From contig CAVPNH010000021.1 of the NCBI GenBank assembly GCA_963706755.1, positions 94,775 to 158,774 on the forward strand: a stretch of DNA of 64,000 nucleotides. Reading direction: 5' to 3'. The notes beneath the pieces are model-generated. The model did no database searches. It was not told the DNA's origin and saw only the letters and a list, made by a program, of their open reading frames with translations. This DNA is from RPQJ01 sp963706755 (GTDB taxonomy: Bacteria > Pseudomonadota > Gammaproteobacteria > Steroidobacterales > Steroidobacteraceae). This document shows positions 57,493 to 64,000 of this stretch, in pieces. The position numbers and the translations under genes are program-made. Position 1 is the first letter of the stretch; every line of letters begins with the position of its first letter.

Positions 57493-59328
57493 ATGAACAG
57501 GCCTGCCGTCGCCGATCACCGCCGAGCTGCTGCTGCAGGTCTTCGACCTGCCGGTGAGCTTCCAACGCTGTCTCGTGCCGATCACCGGCAGCGTCACCGC
57601 CGCGCTCATGCTCTCCCAGGCCATCTGGACCAGTCAGGAGCTGGAGCCGGACTGCGGCGGCTGGTTCTGCAAGTCCCAGGAGGAATGGACCGAGGAGACG
57701 GGTCTCTCGCGCTGGGAGCAGGAGACCGCGCGCCGGGTGCTGCGCGAAGCCGGCTTCCTCGACGAGCGGCGCGCCGGCATGCCGGCGCGGCTGTGGTACC
57801 GGGTGCGCTCCGAGCGCGTGTGGCAGGCATTGCGTGCCCAGGCCGCCCGGGCGGTGGCGCGCGCGAGCAAGCCGAAGGAGGGGCATGACACCCGCTATTC
57901 CGGCACTGGTCCGCCCGATCTCCGAGCCCCGGCCGATCTGGCGGAAGAACTCGCCCTGATCTGGCCGCTGCTCGGCCGCCACATCGCCTTCCACCGCCGC
58001 CTGGTGGATCTCACCGCCAGCGTCAAGGCCGCCCTGCTGCTCTCGCAGTCGATCTACTGGACCCGCCACGGGCGGGACATCGCCGCGAGCGGCGGCTGGT
58101 TCTTCAAGACGAGCGAGCAGTGGGAGCGGGAGACGGGGCTGACGGCCCGGGAGCAGGCCTCCGCGCGGAACACCCTGCGCGGGCTGGGAATCCTCGACGA
58201 GCGGCGCCTGGGCATCCCGGCACGCCTTCATTTCCGGCTGGCACTGGATCGGCTGGCGGTGGCGCTCGGCGCGCCGGCGGACCAGGGCGCAATGCTCATC
58301 GACTGGGAGGATGCAGCGGCGGTGGCCCGGCTCCTCGGGCCGACGGTTGCCTACCACCGCAGCCTCGCCACCGTGGGCGGCGGTGTTCATGCCGGCCTGC
58401 TGCTCTCGCGGGCGCTGCATCTCACCCGCCTGGAATCAAAGAAGCGCCCGCACGGCTGGATCCGCCGGTCCGTGGCCGATTGGACGCGCCGAGCTGGGTC
58501 TGACCCGCCACGAGCAGGAGGCGGCGCGAAGTGTCCTGGCGCGATCAGGGCTCTGGGAGGAGACGTTCGCCGGCCTGCCGGCACGGCGCTGGGTCCGGGT
58601 GTCGCCTGAGCGAACTGCTGGTGCGCCTGGGCGAGCCGGCGCGGCGGAGGCGGCGCCGACCTCGACAGGAAGCTCGCGAGGTCCTCCGCTTCAGACGGCG
58701 GGAAAGCCGCGATCAACGTCGCCCGCACACGCGAATTCAGTCTGCGGGATTCCCACATTCATGTTTCGACAAAAGCGGCGACCAAGTTTCAACAAAACCG
58801 GCCAGCAAGTTTCGACAAAACCGGCAGCGCATATATAGGAAGTACACAACAAGGTCTACTACAACCACAGCACCCACCGCCCGGGTCATTGGACCCGCAT
58901 CGCCCGGAAGGTGGTGGTGAGCTGATCCTTCCCGAACGGCTGCTCCCCGAGGAGCGGCCGCGGCACTCGAACTGGTCGCCCGCTGCCCCGAGCAGGCCCA
59001 GGCGCTGCTCGACGAGCTGGCAGGGCGCATGGAAGCCGGGGCGGTCAAGACCAGCGCCATTGCCTACCTGCGCGGCATGGTGAGCCGCGCGCAGGCCGGC
59101 ACGTTCATCCCCGAGCTGGGCCCGCGCATCGCGGCGGCAAGGCACGCCCGCGATGAGGCAGCCCGCCAGCGAGAACGGGAGGCCCTGGAAGCACGCCGGC
59201 GCGCCGAGGCGCGTGCCGAGGCGCGTGCCGATCCCGACTATCCGACCAGGATGGCCCGCCGCATCGAGGCGCTGCGTCGTGCCATGGCTGGTAGCGGCCC
59301 GACCCTGCCGGCCACCCGGACCGAATGA
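57493..59328 (+). CDS. STY4528-family element protein with three tandem winged-helix-like domains
   Basis: About 610 residues after repair. Three copies of one domain: residues about 20-125 (TGSVTAALMLSQAIWTSQ, WTEETGLSRWEQETARRVL, DERRAGMPARLWYRV); about 150-265 (TASVKAALLLSQSIYWTR, ARLHFRL); about 275-385 (VHAGLLLSRALHLTRLES, ARRWVRV). Then a linker with FDKSGDQVSTKPASKFRQNR and a C-terminal AGRMEAGAVKTSAIAYLRGM. The linker is encoded by three iterons at 58763-58825. Frame shifts near 57515, 58492, 58608 and 58900-59030. Resembles replication-initiator-type proteins; that role is inferred. Confidence 0.7.
58763..58825 (+). repeat. three iterons inside the STY4528-like gene; putative replication origin
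   Basis: GTTTCGACAAAAGCGGC (58763), GTTTCAACAAAACCGGC (58786) and GTTTCGACAAAACCGGC (58809) repeat in direct orientation with an exact 23-bp period, about two helical turns. An AT-rich run (CATATATAGGAAGTACACAA) follows. The layout recalls the lambda origin within gene O. Confidence 0.7.
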
Positions 59329-59345
59329 CCAACGAAGGAGACACC

Positions 59346-60248
59346 ATGGACGCGAGCGCAACAGCGACACCTGCTGCCGATTCCGACATCGACCCGAACC
59401 AGGACGAAGCGATCTCGGCTTTCGCCAGCGAACCAGGTTCCCCAGGGAAACCTCCCGACCCGGAGCGAGGGCTGGGGCGATTGGCGGATGCCGCCCCCGA
59501 CACGATGAGCCTGCACACCCGCGAGGCCTACCGGCTGTTCCTCGGCCAAAAGGCGGATCCCGACAGGGGCATGGTGGCGATCGTCGGTGCGCGCCGCTTC
59601 GCCGCGGTTCTGAAGTCGCTCTGGCATCTGTCGGCCAACGACAACCCCTACGCCGATTGGATCCTGATCCAGACCTACGCTGCGCTTGCCGCGATCCGGG
59701 ATCAGCTCGCGAATCTCACCCGCGCGCGGGAGGGTGAGATCGAGGCGCTGCGACGCAAGGGCCTCACCTTCTCGGTGATGGCGTCCCGCGCGCCCCTGGC
59801 GGTCGAACTTGGCTTTCGCAGCCCCTACGGCTACGCCACGGCCGAAGTCATCGCCGAGTTCGACTACTACGTGAGGCTGATCCAGACCCTGGTGCACAAG
59901 GACCGGCTGAGCGACGAGGAGGGCAGGGCGGCGGTCCGCGCCGTGGGCCGGCCGCTGCGCGGCCTGTTCCTCACGCCGATCCGCTGGGAGCGTGCCCTGC
60001 TGAGCGAGGCACTGCGCCCCTTGAGCCGCAGCGATTTCCTGCCGGGTGCGGACGAGCCTGCGCGCAAGCGCGTGAGGGCGGCGGTGGCGCTGTTCGGCGA
60101 AGTGCCGCGGGCGGTCTTCACCGGCGCCGAGGCGCCGCGTCACACCCGTCGGCGCGTGAGGCTCACAGACGTGGAGCTGAAGCTGCTGGAGCAGGTATCG
60201 CTCGCGGCCGACGGCGACGCCGCTCCGAACGAGGGCGCACTGCTCTGA
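59346..60248 (+). CDS. integrating conjugative element protein, PFL_4669 family
   Basis: 300 residues of the TIGR03761-type family: MSLHTREAYRLFLGQKADPD, VGARRFAAVLKSLWHLSAND, NPYADWILIQTYAALAAI and ASRAPLAVELGFRSPYGYAT. An AAGGAG ribosome site places the start at 59346 rather than 59325. Intact frame. Conserved neighbour of the SSB and STY4534 genes; molecular function unknown. Confidence 0.82.
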   Translation: MDASATATPAADSDIDPNQDEAISAFASEPGSPGKPPDPERGLGRLADAAPDTMSLHTREAYRLFLGQKADPDRGMVAIVGARRFAAVLKSLWHLSANDNPYADWILIQTYAALAAIRDQLANLTRAREGEIEALRRKGLTFSVMASRAPLAVELGFRSPYGYATAEVIAEFDYYVRLIQTLVHKDRLSDEEGRAAVRAVGRPLRGLFLTPIRWERALLSEALRPLSRSDFLPGADEPARKRVRAAVALFGEVPRAVFTGAEAPRHTRRRVRLTDVELKLLEQVSLAADGDAAPNEGALL

Positions 60249-60347
60249 CAGCCCGCTTCCCGAATCGTCATGGCCTGAGCGGTGTCGGGCGCCCCGAGAT
60301 CACCAGGCCGCCCAGATCGATGTCCATCAACCAGAAGGAGGTGTCCC

Positions 60348-60739
60348 ATGTCGAACGAGTTTCGCGGAACCGGCAACGTCGGCGAGATCGCCGCACCCAA
60401 GGCAGTCACCGTCGGTGGCGAGGAACGCCAGGTCACCCAGTTGCGGGTGTTCTTCGACGAGTACCGCCAGGACGGTGCCGGCGGCAAGGAGGCGGCGGGC
60501 GGCTTCTGGCTTGACGTGAATGTCTGGGGCGTGCATGCCCTGGAGGTCGCCCAGCACGTGAAGAAGGGCGCGCGGGTCCATGTCGCCGGCCGGCTGGTGG
60601 AGCACCAGTGACCGTCACCGCCACCGGCGAGGCGCGCCGGGCCCTCGCCCTCAACGCCGACCAGCTCTTCGTCAGCCTCGCGCGGGTGGCGGAAGTCCGC
60701 TTCCGCCCGCGGCGCGAGAACGGCGCTGCCCCGGCGTGA
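60348..60739 (+). CDS. ssb: element single-stranded DNA-binding protein
   Basis: OB-fold protein of about 130 residues: GTGNVGEIAAPKAVTVGG, QVTQLRVFFDEYRQD, GFWLDVNVWGVHALEVAQHV and GARVHVAGRLVEHQ. AAGGAGG precedes ATG 60348. One missing G near 60609 (TGG read as TG) truncates the frame after VEHQ; beyond it TVTATGEARRALALNADQ continues to 60739. Probably coats transferred or replicating element DNA. Confidence 0.82.
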
Positions 60740-61111
60740 TCCGAATTCAGGGCAGCGCACTCGGCGCCGATGCCGAAGATGCCATGGTGATGGAACCAAT
60801 GGCGCGACACACGGTCATTCGCTTTGAATACGTGCCGAGCGATCGCGCGACACGACGCGCTGATCGCCCGGCAGCTACCCGGGTTCCACGTTGGCTGAGT
60901 CAGCCCGCCCGATGCCCGTCACGCATCGCCCTTGGGGTGCGGAAGATTCGTCCTCCGATCCCCGCTCGCAAGAGCGCCCAAACCGGTCTCACCTCCCGCA
61001 AGCCGGTGGCCGCAAGGCCTGGAGGTAATCGTCAGCCGCTTCATCCCGTCCGGGGAGTTCCTCCCCGCATCCGGGGCAGGTCTCCCCACTTCCATGTGAA
61101 AGGAGACCTTC
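60740..61111. other. intergenic region with leader hairpins
   Basis: No gene recognised. Contains ACCTCC...GGAGGT (about 60991-61026) around GGCC-GCAA-GGCC, and the block CCGGGGAGTTCCTCCCCG then CCGGGGCAGGTCTCCCC just before the STY4534-like gene. Confidence 0.5.
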
Positions 61112-61543
61112 ATGTCCCAGCCGTCCCCGTCCGGCAATCCCGCCACGTTCTTCAACCTGCATGTCGAAGGCGTGGGTTACCTCAACCGCGTGCGCACCGT
61201 AAGGCCCAAGAAGGGCCAGGCGTTCGTCGCCTGCACCGTCTCGGCCATGCGCGGCAGCGTCGATGACATCGGCTACACCAAGTTCGACTGCCGCGTCAGC
61301 GGCACCGACGCGCAGCAGATCGTGCGCCTGCTGGAACCCGAGGTCGCCGCCGACAAGCCGGTGATCATCGGCTTTCGCATCGCCGACATCTACCCCGAAA
61401 CCTTCACCTACGAGAAAGGTGATCGGAAGGGCGAGACCGGCGTGTGCATCAAGGGCCGGTTGCTGCGCATCAAGTTCGCCAAGGTGAACGGCGAATCCGT
61501 CGAACTGCCGGGCTCAGCCGAGCGGGAAACCGCCGCGGCTTAA
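61112..61543 (+). CDS. STY4534-family ICE replication protein (DUF3577)
   Basis: 143 residues: FFNLHVEGVGYLNRVRTVRP, KKGQAFVACTVSAMRG, KFDCRVSGTDAQQIVRLLEP and ETFTYEKGDRKGETGVCIKG, the characteristic DUF3577 sequence. OB-fold-like; associated with element replication. AAGGAG ribosome site before ATG 61112. Intact. Confidence 0.87.
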   Translation: MSQPSPSGNPATFFNLHVEGVGYLNRVRTVRPKKGQAFVACTVSAMRGSVDDIGYTKFDCRVSGTDAQQIVRLLEPEVAADKPVIIGFRIADIYPETFTYEKGDRKGETGVCIKGRLLRIKFAKVNGESVELPGSAERETAAA

Positions 61544-61567
61544 GGCGCCGTCGTACTTCCACCCCCC

Positions 61568-61603
61568 GGGGAACACCTTCCCCGGCGGGGTGCGGTGTTC
61601 CCC
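61568..61603 (+). other. leader hairpin of the radC gene
   Basis: GGGGAACACC (61568-61577) pairs with GGTGTTCCCC (61594-61603), enclosing CCCCGGCGGGG. Similar CCCCGGCGGGG...TCCCC blocks precede 62378 and, in weaker form, 61112. Confidence 0.6.
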
Positions 61604-61625
61604 TTCGTCGCTGAAGGAGAACGCC

Positions 61626-62218
61626 ATGTCCGAAGTGCATGCCCTGTCGGATGCCGACCTGCTCGCGGTGATGGTCGGCCCGAAGACGGCGCAGCAGTTG
61701 TTGCAGGAAGTCGGCGGCAGTCTGGCCTCGCTGGTGCTGTTCGACCTCGCCGTGTCCGTCCAGACCGCAGCCAGTGTGCGGGCCAAGCTCGGTGCCGCCC
61801 GGGAGCTGGTGCGCCGCTCGCTCGGTGAAAGTCTGCGCCATCGGGACTGTCTCAGCTCCCCGGCATCGGTGCGCGAGTTCCTGCGCGTCACCCTGGAGGG
61901 ACGCGACCACGAAGTGTTCCTGGTCGTGTTCCTCGATGCGCAGAACCGGCTGATCGATGCGGAGGAGATGTTCCGCGGCACGCTCACCCAGACCTCGGTC
62001 TATCCGCGGGAGGTCGTCAAGCGCAGCCTCGCCCACAACGCGGCGGCGGTGATCTTCGCGCACAACCATCCTTCGGGGCTGGCCGAACCGAGCCGCGCCG
62101 ACGAGCTGCTGACCAGCCACGCTCAAGCAGGCGCTGGCGCTGGTGGACGTGAAGGTGCTCGACCACTTCGTGGTCGGCGCGGCCTCCGCGTCGTTTCGCC
62201 GAGCGCGGGCTTCTGTAG
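61626..62218 (+). CDS. radC: RadC-like JAB/MPN domain protein
   Basis: About 196 residues. N-terminal helical part (ALSDADLLAVMVGPKTAQQL), then the metalloprotease-like VFLVVFLDAQNRLIDAEEMF and JAMM motif FAHNHPSGLAEPSRAD. Two duplicated bases (C near 62119, T near 62193) shift the frame; the repaired end is LVDVKVLDHFVVGAAS...FAERGLL. Element-borne RadC homologues are common in these ICEs; the biochemical role is uncertain. Confidence 0.87.
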
Positions 62219-62377
62219 TGCAGCACGGCCCGCGGGGAAGCGATTCCCCCGGGCAGAGGTAGTCGCGCGACGCAAGTCGCGCCCAACTGTGGCCCGAATC
62301 CTCGGGCCGCTCCTTGACCCCGGCGGGGATCGGCTCCCCGTCCCGGTACCGTCTCCGCCTTTCTCTGGAGATTCGCC

Positions 62378-63439
62378 ATGAAAAGCGGACGCAGTCTGAC
62401 CACCCTGGCGCAGGAGCTCGACCGGCAACTGGTGACGAAGCGGGACCTCGTCGTGCCCTCGAACCTGCTGCAGTTTCGTACCGAGGAAGATGGAAAGTGC
62501 AGGATGGCGATCGAGTGGCACCCGCCTCGGCGAGTTCGGCGTGACGGAGCTCGCGCGCCGCCAGTTGGCCGACAAGCTGAAGATCCCGTATGCCTACTTC
62601 GAGCGCATGCGCGAGGAGCAACCGGTCCTGCTGGACCGCAACGTGAACACCTGGCTGCAAAGCGAGGACGACCGGCGCATGCTGCGCACGCTGGACGGCA
62701 AGGTGCGGGCGGTGTTGTCGGACCGCTACCGCCGCCTGGACAACTTCGACCTCGCCGAGAGCGTGCTGCCCATCCTGCAGCAGTTGCCCGAGGTGCGGTT
62801 CGAATCGGTCGAGCTGACCGAGACGCGCATGTACCTGAAGTGCATCACGTCGCGCCTGACCTACGAGATGGCACCCGGCGATGTCGTGCAGGCCGGTGTC
62901 GTGATCTCGAACTCGGAGGTCGGCCAAGGCACGCTGTCGGTGCAGCCGCTGCTGTTCCGCCTGGTGTGCCGCAACGGCCTGATCGCCGCCGACCGCACGC
63001 TGCGCAAGACCCACGTGGCCGCGCCCTGGGCACCGAGGACGAAGGCCTGCAGGTCTACCAGGACGACACGCTGCGTGCCGACGACAAGGCCTTCTTCCTG
63101 AAGGTGCGCGACGTGGTGCAGGCGGCCGTGTCGGAGGCGACCTTCCGCCAGACGGCGCAGAAGCTGCAGAAGACGCTGAAGATCCCGTTGATCGGCGACC
63201 CGGTGAAGACGGTCGAGGTGCTGGCGCAGCGCTACACCCTGAACGACGCCGAGCGCTCCGGCGTGCTGCGTCACCTGATCGCGCAAGCCGATCTGTCCGG
63301 CTACGGGCTGGTCAACGCGGTGACGCACTTCAGCCAGGAGCTCGACGACTATGACCGGGCGACCGAGTTCGAGGCCTTGGGCGGCAAGCTGATCGAGCTG
63401 AGCGCGCCCGAGTGGAAGGGGTTGGCCGAAGCGGCCTGA
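62378..63439 (+). CDS. DUF932 domain protein
   Basis: About 353 residues. Seen: LTTLAQELDRQLVTKRDLVV, FGVTELARRQLADKLKIPYA, AVLSDRYRRLDNFDLAESVL, VVISNSEVGQGTLSVQPLLF and a C-terminal FEALGGKLIELSAPEWKGL. One extra C near 62527 and one missing G near 63015 shift the middle part; start and stop share a frame. Relatives occur on ICEs, plasmids and phages with unknown function. It follows a leader with CCCCGGCGGGG. Confidence 0.85.
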   Translation: MKSGRSLTTLAQELDRQLVTKRDLVVPSNLLQFRTEEDGKCRMAIEWHPPRRVRRDGARAPPVGRQAEDPVCLLRAHARGATGPAGPQREHLAAKRGRPAHAAHAGRQGAGGVVGPLPPPGQLRPRRERAAHPAAVARGAVRIGRADRDAHVPEVHHVAPDLRDGTRRCRAGRCRDLELGGRPRHAVGAAAAVPPGVPQRPDRRRPHAAQDPRGRALGTEDEGLQVYQDDTLRADDKAFFLKVRDVVQAAVSEATFRQTAQKLQKTLKIPLIGDPVKTVEVLAQRYTLNDAERSGVLRHLIAQADLSGYGLVNAVTHFSQELDDYDRATEFEALGGKLIELSAPEWKGLAEAA

Positions 63440-63514
63440 AGCAGACCCTGGAGCGGTGCCGTAAGGCGCCGCTTACAGGGGTTTGCCGGGCAGGGGGAAG
63501 AAGGAGGACGGCTG

Positions 63515-64000
63515 CTACCGTCCGCGGCCCCTCAATGCAGCGTGGCGGCCCCATCCTTGACTGGCAGCAGACTCGACGAACCGGCCCTCGCACTCGGTGA
63601 AGTGGCGGAATTCCGGTGCGCCTATGGTGCGCTTCTTCTTGGACATGCCCTTCGGCTTGATGGGAACCTGGGGTGATCCAGACGCCGTGCCGGGTTTCCA
63701 ATGCCATCGACACGGTATCCACCGCGTAGGGCGAGGCGCCGATCGAGCCGTACTTCTCCAGGATCGTCCTCCATCTGCGCCACCTTGTCCTCGCGCAGCG
63801 ACCTGGCCTCCATCAGGACGAAGACGAAGTCGGCGTCGAAGGCCTCGGCCGCCGCCTGCTGTCATTCGCTGGCTGTAGTTATGGGAACCATCGGGTGGCC
63901 CGTTGCGATTCACAGCTCCGGGTAGGGCCGTCAGGGCTTCAAGGGCGGGTTTGAGGGTGAAACTGCCGCCCGGGGCAGTTACTCACGGACAGGAGGTCGG
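63515..64000 (-). CDS. ICE hydrolase/metal-binding-like protein, partial
   Basis: Reverse-strand pieces in order: GGSFTLKPALEALTALPGAV, NRNGPPDGSHNYSQRMTA, AFDADFVFVLMEARSLREDK, EKYGSIGASPYAVDTVSMAL and KPKGMSKKKRTIGAPEFRHF, with the end AASQGWGRHAALRGRGR. At least three single-base shifts separate them. The 5' end is at or beyond the window edge. It resembles proteins named hydrolase or metal-binding protein in this ICE class. Convergent with the DUF932 gene; no catalytic motif identified. 63440-63514 holds no gene. Confidence 0.6.

Larger units (their letters stand above)
52410..64000. mobile_element. one end of an SPI-7/PFGI-1-type integrative and conjugative element
   Basis: Order integrase, excisionase-like, sigma factor, ParA, ParB, unknown, DUF2857, STY4528-like, PFL_4669-like, SSB, STY4534-like, RadC, DUF932, hydrolase-like. 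This matches the maintenance end of this ICE family. DnaB (usually between parA and parB) and DUF3158 are missing. Conjugation genes would lie past the window. The left limit is the junction near 52410 and is not a clean attachment site. Confidence 0.85.

Noticed and set aside
58763..58825. CRISPR array
   Set aside because: Only three 17-bp repeats with 6-bp spacers, inside a coding sequence; period and position fit iterons instead.
60580..61266. Open frame spanning the SSB-STY4534 gap
   Set aside because: Arginine/proline-rich translation without motifs; it crosses two real genes out of frame.

Overview
The window looks like a chromosome segment of a high-GC gammaproteobacterium. The evidence is the conserved block lpxH / aminoacyl-tRNA synthetase / cysS / folD / tRNAs / tig-clpP-clpX-lon-hup / ppiD, the gloB-mltD and methyltransferase-rnhA-dnaQ neighbourhoods, and NhaB. 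TonB-receptor loci of the kind seen here and an XrtA/PEP-CTERM system point loosely to a Nevskiales/Steroidobacter-like lineage, but that is inference. Many conserved genes are broken by single-base length changes, nearly always one extra copy of a neighbouring C or G. Because essential genes are hit repeatedly and the flanking frames encode intact family sequence, I read these as consensus errors rather than decay. The gene limits below span the repaired reading frames.

Layout. 0-5.3 kb: lpxH, a glutamyl-tRNA synthetase paralogue where relatives carry glnS, cysS, folD and four tRNAs. 5.4-15.7 kb: an accessory locus with a MocR-type regulator, nitrilase-family hydrolase, TonB receptor, TPR-sulfotransferase, serine hydrolase and MFS transporter. 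Two matching 23-bp-spaced direct repeats look like its operators. 15.7-32.6 kb: housekeeping (tRNA-Leu, tig, clpP, clpX, lon, hup, tRNA-Val/Asp, ppiD, fabI, mltD, gloB, methyltransferase, rnhA, a DegT aminotransferase, dnaQ, nhaB). 32.7-43.4 kb: sugar-nucleotide genes for surface polysaccharide (two UDP-sugar dehydrogenases, a 4-epimerase, manC, manB), a parallel beta-helix protein, a secreted alpha/beta hydrolase and a VapBC pair. 43.4-51.2 kb: a second VapBC pair, canonical gltX, two PEP-CTERM proteins each behind a sigma-54 promoter, two tRNAs, the XrtA-type sugar transferase and the PrsK histidine kinase. 51.2-52.4 kb: a class I cyclic-di-GMP riboswitch ahead of a repeat Ig-like surface protein cut off at about 52.41 kb.

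52.4-64 kb: one end of an integrative and conjugative element of the SPI-7/PFGI-1 type (integrase, excisionase-like protein, sigma factor, ParA, ParB, DUF2857, STY4528-like, PFL_4669-like, SSB, STY4534-like, RadC, DUF932, partial hydrolase-like gene). The integrase loses its catalytic C-terminus at the same point where the Ig-like gene is cut, so this junction is a rearrangement or a chimeric join. Two features stand out. A sigma-factor gene lies between two outward-facing copies of a bipartite motif (CCGACACTTTC-N9-TCCGTAT). A putative initiator with three tandem copies of one domain carries three 23-bp-spaced iterons inside its own coding sequence, followed by an AT-rich stretch, an arrangement resembling the phage lambda O-gene origin.

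Three families of intergenic repeats (GGTGCCTGGCACC hairpins, a GGGGACATTCCCC hairpin, and CTAACCGCTAGTCAC tracts that often end at start codons) are scattered through the chromosomal part.
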